Shown one piece after another: positions 56,501-64,000 of a stretch of DNA of 64,000 bases (position 1 is its first letter; every line of letters begins with the position of its first letter). Source of the DNA: Hydractinia symbiolongicarpus. Taxonomy: Eukaryota > Cnidaria > Hydrozoa > Anthoathecata > Hydractiniidae. Below the pieces are notes generated by a model. It worked only from the letters and a program-made list of their open reading frames with translations. It was not told where the DNA came from and did no database searches. Position numbers and translations under genes: made by a program. The DNA lies in NCBI RefSeq assembly GCF_029227915.1, contig NC_079875.1, positions 7,685,001 to 7,749,000 on the forward strand, in the 5' to 3' direction.

Positions 56501-59500
56501 GTTGGTAAACAACTTGTTTCCATGAGATACGGCGTACACATGGTAAACGGGGGGATGGGGGGTAGGGATAAAATTAAATTATTTCAACCGTAACGACTGA
56601 AAACAGCACTGTAGCATAAATGACAAATGGACTCCCTGTTTCTCATTTGGCAGCTTACTTATTTTTTTAGTAAATTTTAGTGACTCGTTGACTCACATAG
56701 TTACTCACGCAAGGGAATTAATATATAAGATGCAGTTTTAATTTGGCATTGTCATATAAGCATTGTTAATTTATTATTGTCAAATTTTGACGAAAATGCC
56801 AATAAGAACAATTAGTGTTGGAAGTAACCCAAAAAATTTTGGTTACTTAGTCTCAAAAACTCTCTATAGACAAGCATGGTTAAGTATTAACCAACATCAT
56901 TTCTTTCTAAATTTGTTGTTTGTGTAAAGCAACTGGTTAATTTTTCCCATATTCCCATTCCAATTTTACAGGTATTGTGCTTGCAGCTATTTTTTTGTTT
57001 TATTTGTTTTATTTGTTGTTTTATTTATTGTTTTATTAAAACTGGTTCCTTAGGTCCTGCTTGGTTTAATCGTACCACCATGCATTCTTCTCTTGAAGTT
57101 TCGTTCACGAAAAGAGTTATCCAAACTTATTATGACTGAAGAAGAACATAGAGCAGTGGAAGAGGAAGAACAAGAATTAGAGCGACAGGAACAGCTTGAA
57201 AATATGAGAAAAAATACGAAAGAAAAACAAAATCAGCATCGACCGTCCAGGTAAACATGAAACAATCAGATATTTTCAATCTGAGTATTCGTCTGTGGTG
57301 TAATTTTGCATAACAAAGGATTATTTCCAGATATAGAAAGGCTAGAGAGACTAAAAGTTATTTATATTTATATTTATTATTTATTTATTATATTTATTAT
57401 CAATGTAGATTCACTCCAGTAAAGTTTAGATCATTATTGTAAGAGGATGACACATCGTATATGCACCGCAAACATCAATCTATTCCAGTTTTCATAAGTG
57501 GGAAACTTTTGTAGATCTTAAAACATTCTTATATAACAAAAAAAACTCGTAAAAAACAAAGAAAATATATAAAAAATGTTTTTTGTTTTTATGTAATCAT
57601 TTTTGTGAGACCACTGTAAGTCACACTAGTGCCACATCTAATTTTAGATCTGTGGCATATGAAGACAGCACAGAATTGTCTTTGAGTAATGCATCGTACA
57701 GCATTAGTTATAAAGGATCAACTTTATCCAATGAAATGTATGTAGAATTGTCAAAACAGCTTCCATGGTACAAAAAATTAGTTGCGTTTTATCGAGCCCC
57801 TGTCACAAAGTTTTGGGGGAATGTCGTGAGTATATTGTTGTTGATGTTCTGGCATTATAAAAATGTAAAAAACAAACGTTTTTTACTAACAATATTTAAA
57901 TTGAGAAAATTTAAGAAAAAAAGTCTGTAATGTCAGGATAGGATTTTGTAGGAATGTGATCATTATATATTTTGTATTTTTTTCCGTATTTTTTATCTCT
58001 GTTTTTGACATGTACTCATAAAATAACATTATTTCTAATTATTTGTTTTACGCTACGCTAGTTATAGAAAATGCTTTTCCCCTAATTATTATTGGGAAAT
58101 TCACACGTTTCATGGAGAATGTTAAGTTGGAAGAAAATGTTTTTTTCCCTAAGTTTGTTATTGATTTTGGATGTGAAAATTCACACATTTTCTTCCATGG
58201 AGAATGTTTACTTAGGGAAGAATGTTTTTCCCCACTAAAAGTCAGGGAATTTGTTTTGGGAAAAGACCTATTTTTCATTTACAAACATTCTGATATGAAG
58301 ATAAGAAAACATACAAGTGCCCTGACCTAAAAATCAGCTTTTACAAGATACGTTTGTCTACAGAGATTTTATTTCATCATTCCAGGCTGCGTACCTTCTA
58401 TTCTTGATACTGTTTGCGTTCGTGATCAGCACAGAACTAGGAGAGGATCCTTTTAATACTGAATGGGTACTTGTTGTTATGGTGATAACATTATGTACTG
58501 AAGAAATACGACAAGTAAGTCCTATTTTACATCTTGACAAAATATGTACCAGAGGGCATGACCACACAATAATATTAACAATTTTAGAAAAAAATTGTTT
58601 TGTGAATTGGTTGTTATTTATGAGTTTTGTTTAAATATTCTAAATTAAATGTTACAAAAACAATGAAAAATGGCGAAGGATAGTTGTAGATAGTTCCTGG
58701 GACAAAGCCCAGAGGTAGAGGTGGAGTTTGAATCTAACACAGTCTAGATCAGAATAAAAGAGGGTTATTATATGCCTTGTCCAACCCATGCTAGCATGGA
58801 AAACAGACGTTAAGCCGAGAATGAGAATGATGATGATGATGATCAATCTTATGTGCTATAACAAGTGTGTTTTTGAGGCTTGTAGGTATACTCACAAACC
58901 CATACTTTGCTGACTAATACATTTCCAATTTTCAGATTCTAATATTCTACTGCCACTTTAGATCACATTTAAATTGTCTATTGCAATGACCATAAGATAT
59001 TTACAAACTTTAAACTTTAGGAGCAAGGAAATTTAAATTTATTTGACCATATTTTCTTAAAAAATGGATGTTTCTTATAAAATTTAAAATGTCTTTAGCC
59101 AGCATGTCTATATTTTAGAGAGTTTTTTGTTCTTTTGTGCTATAAAGGACATACTTACCAAAATTGAGTGGATGTATAAACATATATCAATTAATTATAT
59201 AGTGAAGTGTTTATAATTTAGGTTTTACAATCAGATGCTTACACATTTATACATAAACTTCGTGATTGGGCGTCAAGCTACTGGAATATCTGTGATGCAA
59301 TCGCCATTGCTTTGTTTTTTCTTGGGTTTGGTTTACGGATGAATGCAGATACAAGAACTGCTGGTCATGTTGTGTATGCAGTTGATATCATTCTTTGGAT
59401 AATTAGATTGTTGGATATTTTTTCTGTTAATAAGTATCTTGGTCCATATGTTGTCATGATTGGAAGAATGGTAGGTTTTGTCCATGTGTACATTTAATGA

Positions 59501-62500
59501 TCCTTGACATTGGAGTGAACAATTTATTTTTCACTTTGAATTCTTTCTATCAGTGACTTCTTCCTATCACCACAATCAGTTACCATAAAAGGGAAACTGT
59601 GGCCATTAAAGTCTAATCTGTTGTGGTGTCATCAATTATTTGCTTTAGTTACGGTATGAATTGTAATGTTCTAAGAGCAGACAAGGAAAGTGAAACAAAA
59701 TAATGCAGGATTAATATTTATGATTTGTATTGAAATTGCGTTTTACTTTATTTTTGTGTCTGTTGCAATGCTGGTTCCACGCTGAAGGAAATAATAGGTA
59801 TTCAGAGTATTTTGATCTCGCCATTCTAATAAAAGATTTCTCATTCAATATTTCTATTTGCAATTTGTGTAATGTACAAGCTCTAAGTTATAAACTTTTA
59901 GTCCCGCAATTTTTTTTTCTTCCAAAAAACAATTGTTTTAGACCCTCAAAGTATCTTACTACATGTTCATTCTTATTTATTGTATATTATTTATATGTTT
60001 TAGACTCTTGACATGGCATACTTTATGTTTATTCTGCTGGTTTTTCTGACAGCATACGGTGTTTCAAGGTACGCCATCTTAAACACCAGCACAAAACGAA
60101 CATGGGGAACTATTGGTGAAATGGTGTTTGCACCTTATTTTCAAATATATGGTGAATTGTTTTTAGAATATCCACAGCAAAACAGTAAGCGTTTTATTTC
60201 TGTCAAATTGCTAGAAATTGTCTTGTTATGACAATTATTTTGTTTTGACTGTAAACTTGTCTGTCTGGGAATGTCTGGAAAATATCATGAAACGTTTTTA
60301 TAAGAATTTTCTGCGGACATGAAGTGATGCGATGTGAAAATGTAATATAGGGATACATGCAAATATTTGTTGTTTTCATGCCGGCATTAAATCTTATCTT
60401 GCGTTACGTTTAAATTTTCTTGCAGGTATGAAATTTTATGTTAGCATGTCATGTGCGTGTAATCATATTTTTAATTGGTTGTACTGTTGGGTTCTTCTTT
60501 CAAATTCAACGAACATAATGTCTTTTATGTACGAATATTAGGGGAAATCAGGAAATTGGAAACCAAAAGAGTGACCTGCATTAGCTGACTAAAAATTTAA
60601 AGCTGTGTAGTTGTTTTATGTAACTCCGGCAGTAATGGAACAAAAGTTGCAGCCATGGGGAAGAACCAATCAGTGGAAAGGAAATGTGTGTTTTAAAATC
60701 TATTCTCTGTAAAAAACTGTGTCTATTTTCCTAAGTTTCAATATCAACGAAGTGGATTTAAGTGATTGATACAGAGGTTAAATTGACAAAATATATTTAA
60801 ATAACTTTATCCTTGACATCAATTCCTGGAAATTGACATTAAAACTAGGGGTAGTGTTTGATTTGACATATGCGGATATATATTTTATTTTTACACTTTT
60901 AGAACAAGAAACAATCTTCAGTACTGTCAAAGAAAACACCATCATTGAAGTTGTAGTTGCTCTCATCATGGCGGCTTACCTTCTTGTAGCTAACATACTT
61001 CTACTGAACCTGCTTATCGCTAAGTTTAAGTAAGAACTTTTTATAATTGTTTTAAAGCAGTATTTGGTGATTTACATTTTACATTTTTCCTCTTATTAAG
61101 AAGTTTTCAAAATTTAGGGGAAGGGTTGCTTATTAGAGGGAGGCGCTTATTAGAAAGAGGGCGCGTATTAGAGGAAGGCGCATATTAGAAAGAGGGTGCT
61201 TATCAGAGAAAGGGGCTTATTAGAAAGAGGGTGCTTATTAGAGAAAGGCGTTTATTAGAAAGAGGGCGCCTATAAGAGGGAGAGCGCTTATTAGAAAGAG
61301 TGTGCTTATTAGAGGGAGATGCTTATTAGAGGGAGGCGATTATTAGAGGGAGGCGATTATTAGAGGGAGGGTGCTTATTAGAGGAAATACGGTTACCCTT
61401 TATTTATTTAAAAAGTAATAGCAAAAATGTAGTGCATTTTTTTTTAATTTTAATTTTGATGCAATTCGTTTGTTTTCTTGCACCATACACAACATCTCAT
61501 GTCTAAAGCAATTTTTTTCTTTTTATTTAAACAGCAATACGTACACAACAGTTCAAGCCAACTCAAATGTGATATGGAAATTTCAGAGGTACCATCTCAT
61601 TCAAGAGTACTCGATCAGACCTTGGCTTCTTCCTCCTTTGTCGATCTTCATCCATATATTCCAGTTCTTTCAAAGCTTGTACAGATCTTGCAAGAAGAGA
61701 GCGAAGAACAGACACACAGACAGAAAACTAAGTAAAAAACTTGTGAAAATTCAAAGGCGACTTTTATTATATTTTCTTATTTCATCACACTCTCACTGGC
61801 CTCGCTAATTCCAAAGGAAACACCCTGTCATTTATTTCCTTAAGAAGGCGATGATAGAGTGTTTACAACTTCTATTTCAGCAACAAAAATCTTTGAAATT
61901 TCCGCTTAACTGGAAAACGATCTTTAGATCACAAATCAGCCACAAAGGTTTTGATTACAAATAGCCATGAAATATCTAACAGTTTTTATGATTACAAGTG
62001 AAATCAAAACAATAGCTACAAAATTTCTTAAAGTTTTACGATGAAATTATTACTCCTGTCAGGAAGTCAACACCTGTATAATTTCTTAAGTAGAGACATT
62101 TTATCTCTATTCTGTCTCTTCGTCGAACAGTGCGAAAGTTAGGGTCAGTGCATTATAGATGAGTTTCAATGTTTACGTTTTTACGGGATTCTTGCGTATG
62201 TGCGGAAAAAATCAGAAAAATCGACAGGCAAAAAAATGCAGACCGTAGGTGAAGAAAGTCAAATTACGGTTAAAAACTTTTATACTGTGGCTACAGACTA
62301 CTGTGACTACAGACAGGAAACTAAGTAAGCAAACGGTACGTCGGTTTGAGTAGGGTGCTATCATATAACAATATTCTGGCCTTGTTATCTGGTTGCATAT
62401 TATTTTCTCTCGACCCCCTCCCTGGGGGAGGGGGGGGGGGGGGGGGGGGGGTGACTGAGTTTCTGGAACCACCACTACATAGTCTATCCTTTGACAAATT

Positions 62501-63644
62501 ATTTAAAATATTTAAAAAATAGTATATACGGTATTCTTTATAGATTTTCTATATTTAGTTAATGTTTTTAAAGTTGGCTTTAATTAGCCTTTGAGCTACA
62601 TTTTCTTGTCAACTTGTCAACTATAAATAAATTAATCATATATCATATCATACTAGCATCTTTTCACTGATATATGATCTGAATTTAAACTTCATACAAG
62701 CTATATTCTAATTTCAAGATCAAAAGATGCCTCTACCTGAAAATAAAGTTGGGAATTGACTGGTCCACGGCTTACTGTCTGCATATTTTGCCTGTCGATT
62801 TGCGTAAGTCGTCTATTAGCTACAATTTTATTTAGAAAAATTTTTACACGATGGCGAGCTTCACGATTTAATGTTATTCGAAGAAAGATGTTTGGCGAGT
62901 TATCTACGAAAGAGAGACACAATTTTGTTGGCTACCCAAGAAGAAAAATTAAAAATGATTTCTGAAAGGTATAATAGTTTTGAGGGAGTATATTTTTGAA
63001 AACAACCCTTCTCAAACACGTCAGCATCTGATAAACGCCGACACAAATGTCCCCGTGAAAAGAAGTTTTAAGGTAATTAATGATGATGCCAACGACTGTT
63101 CATTTTCCCCTTTTTTGTTAGAGTTGACAATATTGCTGGAGTATTTACTGAGTACAGTCGGGAAGTACAACATCAAAACAAGAAATTAGTCGCATCAAGA
63201 ACAAAACTCGAAGAGCGAGTGACCAGCATTGAAAATATGATGCGGACAGTTATGCTCAATGTATCTCATGTACAGGCTGCACTAAAAAACAATAATATAA
63301 TACCTGACACCACGTATGAAAGGCGAAAACATGCTTTTAAGGATACTCATTACCTTAACCGTTCCATTTCGGAATATCCGAATCTTTCGGATAAAATTTC
63401 ACTAGGCGCTGTTCCGGCTTCACCCATCTCTTTACCGGCAACTGCTTACCAATTTCCAAAAAGACGACCTGAACGTACTAGTATGGTCAGAAGAGCCGCC
63501 TATAATTTTCGAAAGGGATCGCTTGAGACGCAGAATATTTTAAATAAGTCTAATGTGGATGGAGCTTCTGAAGAAACAACAGGACGTCCGAGACGTTTGA
63601 CTACTGGCGAAGACAGTATAGATGAAACACAAACAGAAAATATG
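44585..63644 (+). CDS. TRPM: TRPM-family cation channel, 3' end beyond window
   Basis: 23 coding exons with agreeing phases: 44585-44725, 45164-45246, 49327-49495, 50181-50345, 51232-51601, 51735-51894, 52015-52171, 52660-52726, 53109-53209, 53449-53583, 53790-53840, 54162-54272, 54362-54600, 54995-55223, 57054-57250, 57648-57825, 58386-58514, 59222-59470, 60004-60184, 60903-61029, 61535-61731, 62836-62968, 63122-63644. They total 1364 codons. TRPM channels are tetrameric plasma-membrane cation channels. The N-terminal homology region shows [24 protein letters not shown] and [20 protein letters not shown], which resemble TRPM2. The later [18 protein letters not shown] and [19 protein letters not shown] are closer to TRPM1/3/6/7. 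The start ATG gives a charged leader. The last exon ends at a strong GTATGT donor, so the C-terminus (where TRPM2 has a NUDT9-like domain and TRPM6/7 an alpha-kinase) is unseen and the subtype is undetermined. One intron (54273-54361) must use a GC donor. Confidence 0.96.
45350..45489 (-). mobile_element. Non-autonomous Helitron, minimal 140-bp copy
   Basis: On the minus strand it starts TCTATATTATAATGCCCG after an A (45490). It contains a (TCTG)n run and AAAATGGTAGCTTAGCTGCG, and ends with the stem CCCGTGGA/TCCACGGG, GCTAACGA and CTAG before a T. Both flanks obey the A/T insertion rule. It is nearly the same sequence as 12043-12186. Confidence 0.9.
45491..48960 (-). pseudogene. Non-LTR retrotransposon (RTE/Jockey-like), decayed
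   Basis: Read on the minus strand. The 5' part (about 48960-48690, resuming 48262-47770) is an AP-endonuclease domain ([34 protein letters not shown]). The reverse transcriptase lies at about 47220-46400 ([44 protein letters not shown]), with the catalytic box reading [10 protein letters not shown], so the second Asp of YADD is changed. A Cys-rich segment follows ([17 protein letters not shown], near 46300), then the C-terminal region ([29 protein letters not shown]) up to 45495. The 3' tail is ATGATGA repeats at 45510-45491, as in RTE-type elements. Frameshifts and stops split it into at least seven frames, so it is inactive. Confidence 0.9.
48268..48678. mobile_element. hAT-like non-autonomous DNA transposon inside the LINE
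   Basis: 411 bp with terminal inverted repeats CAGGGCTTGAAATCC and GGATTTCAAGCCCTG, perfectly complementary over 15 bases. Plus-strand TCTAC at 48263-48267 and 48679-48683 is a 5-bp target duplication. Removing element and one duplicate restores the LINE endonuclease frame (KWVEKVIDV). The CAGGG terminus is hAT-style, and a 5-bp duplication is reported for a hAT subgroup. No transposase is encoded; the interior is AT-rich. Confidence 0.85.
49496..50180. other. TRPM intron 3
   Basis: GTGTTT donor, CTAG acceptor. No gene or repeat recognised. Confidence 0.6.
50346..51231. other. TRPM intron 4
   Basis: GTTAGT donor, GTAG acceptor. The phrase AGTCAGGGAAAAT occurs twice (50756 and 51116) with related AGTCAGGGAATTA at 50925, hinting at a small dispersed repeat. 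Confidence 0.5.
54273..54361 (+). other. Predicted GC-AG intron in TRPM
   Basis: Exon 12 must end at AAACAAG (54272) in phase 0 because exon 13 is open only in phase 0. The intron then starts GCAGGT rather than GT. Using the GT four bases later shifts the frame into a stop within 15 codons. Confidence 0.75.
55224..57053. other. TRPM intron 14
   Basis: Contains copy 15 of the short TIR element (55338-55412) and otherwise AT-rich sequence with no recognised gene. Confidence 0.6.
55338..55412. mobile_element. Short TIR element, copy 15
   Basis: 75 bp. Left CAACCTCAGCCTGGG, right CCTGTAATTGAGGTTG. Flanks CTCACATTT (55329-55337) and CTCACAATC (55413-55421) match 7 of 9. Confidence 0.7.
58095..58245. 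repeat. Imperfect direct duplication in TRPM intron 16
   Basis: AATTCACAC, CATGGAGAATGTT and GAA-AATGTTTTT-CCC occur twice in the same order about 75 bases apart, with AAATTCACAC/AAAATTCACACA starting each copy. Confidence 0.55.
58670..58848 (+). mobile_element. 5'-truncated LINE fragment, same family
   Basis: Matches the last part of the 45.5-kb LINE: ACAAAGCCCAGAGG, TCTAACACAGTCTA, CCTTGTCCAACCCATGCTAG, CATGGAAAACAGACGTTAA, then GAGAATGATGATGATGATGA. It lacks about 30-40 bases after the CCCAGAGG word. It lies in a TRPM intron in sense orientation. Confidence 0.9.
59471..60003. other. TRPM intron 18
   Basis: GTAGGT donor, TTTAG acceptor. No gene or repeat recognised. Confidence 0.6.
60185..60902. 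other. TRPM pore intron with a juxtaposed acceptor/donor
   Basis: At 60415-60431 TTTTCTTGCAG is followed directly by GTATGA, an acceptor next to a donor. The phase-1 frame after it stays open to TAG at 60537-60539. No other feature seen. Confidence 0.5.
61118..61388. repeat. Purine-rich tandem repeat, about 18-bp unit
   Basis: About 15 units of TTATTAGAGGGAGGCGC and TTATTAGAAAGAGGGTGC variants. Strongly strand-asymmetric (A+G on plus), in a TRPM intron. Confidence 0.9.
61732..62835. other. TRPM intron 21
   Basis: Donor GTAAAA, acceptor TTTAG, phase 1. Contains a 22-base G run (62430-62451) with C-rich flank CCCCCTCCC. No gene seen. Confidence 0.6.
62410..62451. repeat. Poly(G) tract with C-rich flank
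   Basis: CGACCCCCTCCCTGGGGGAG followed by 22 G. It could form a G-quadruplex or a hairpin with the CCCCC; its length is likely polymorphic and error-prone in assembly. Confidence 0.85.
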
Positions 63645-64000
63645 GTATGTGTTCCAACATGGTTTTTGTTAGCAGTCTACCACTTTTTCAGCTTCCCAAA
63701 AAAATATCGGCTTTCATTACCATTGTAGATGGTAGGGTAGTTGTGAACGTTTTTTAATGCACGTCAAGTTTTTGCCAAATATTGTCTACCTTAAAAAAAT
63801 TATATACAAAATTCAGTACAAAAATTATGTGCAAAAAAGTTTTGTGCAAAAATTAATAATCGGGAAAGTATAATTTTTAAGGAAATATTTTGTTTATTAT
63901 TTTTTATTATTATTTTTATTATTTTATATATTTTATTATGTTTATTATTTATTAATATTTTGATATTGCTATTGCGCAAAATTTTACCCATTAAATAGAT
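63645..64000. other. TRPM intron running off the window
   Basis: Starts GTATGT; 63880-63960 is almost pure A/T (TTTATTATTT words). No further exon is visible before the edge. Confidence 0.6.

Larger units (their letters stand above)
57054..61029 (+). other. TRPM membrane region (pre-S1 to S6 and pore)
   Basis: Domain annotation of exons 15-20. Hydrophobic [16 protein letters not shown] precedes a Glu-rich linker. S1 is [16 protein letters not shown]2 is [17 protein letters not shown]3 is [19 protein letters not shown]4 is [17 protein letters not shown]5 is [18 protein letters not shown]. The pore helix and filter are [14 protein letters not shown]6 is [20 protein letters not shown]. The stretch between the filter and S6 ([18 protein letters not shown]) has no cysteine. 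Confidence 0.9.
61535..63644 (+). other. TRPM TRP domain and C-terminal coiled coil
   Basis: Domain annotation of exons 21-23. The TRP domain appears as [15 protein letters not shown]. It is followed by [20 protein letters not shown], then a coiled-coil region ([40 protein letters not shown]). A low-complexity Ser/Arg-rich tail ([20 protein letters not shown]) precedes a GTATGT donor at 63645. Confidence 0.88.

Noticed and set aside
62212-62475. Proline-rich minus-strand frame
   Set aside because: The proline run is the reverse reading of the poly(G) tract; the rest is unrecognised and lies in a TRPM intron.
63122-63728. Treating the TAG at 63726 as the TRPM stop
   Set aside because: A strong GTATGT donor at 63645 precedes it, and the residues after the donor look like translated intron.

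Overview
The window is eukaryotic: AT-rich DNA with spliced genes, GT-AG introns, tRNA-derived SINE-like repeats, retroelements, Helitrons and many miniature DNA transposons. The proteins are animal ones (TRPM channel, TNFAIP8/TIPE, HINT, PAN plus LamG secreted protein, a BH3-like peptide). The base composition, gene set and repeat style suggest a cnidarian, probably a hydrozoan. That assignment is inference; no diagnostic marker is present.

Layout. (1) 2.2-11.6 kb: a coiled-coil gene on the minus strand (exons 3619-2876 and 2345-2175) and, divergently, a two-exon HINT gene on the plus strand (3934-4047 and 11185-11580). They share a short upstream region. The 7.1-kb HINT intron holds a dead Ty3/Gypsy-type pol fossil in reverse orientation. 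(2) 11.6-22.3 kb: a Helitron-like element with two left ends, a transposase-like C-terminal fragment, many copies of one short inverted-repeat element, a small minus-strand gene with a Bak-like BH3 motif (17486-17211), and a SINE-like repeat. (3) 22.29-22.86 kb: a complete TNFAIP8-family gene on the minus strand. (4) 22.9-34.9 kb: about 12 kb without a recognisable gene, with tandem and SINE-like repeats. (5) 34.9-41.1 kb: a plus-strand gene for a secreted PAN/LamG protein; one intron holds a 1.4-kb minisatellite. (6) 40.5-44 kb: a cluster of five copies of the short inverted-repeat element plus other repeats. (7) 44.6-63.6 kb: a TRPM cation-channel gene, 23 coding exons read here (1364 codons, phase-consistent throughout), running off the right edge. 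Its second intron contains a decayed non-LTR retrotransposon, which in turn carries a hAT-like insertion with a visible 5-bp target duplication.

The genes do not form a pathway or operon; they are separate animal genes separated and invaded by repeats. No new multi-gene system is visible. The best leads are the short element family with 9-bp target duplications, the BH3-like gene, a predicted GC-AG intron and a cysteine-free outer pore in the TRPM gene, and a minisatellite whose edge appears to supply a splice acceptor.
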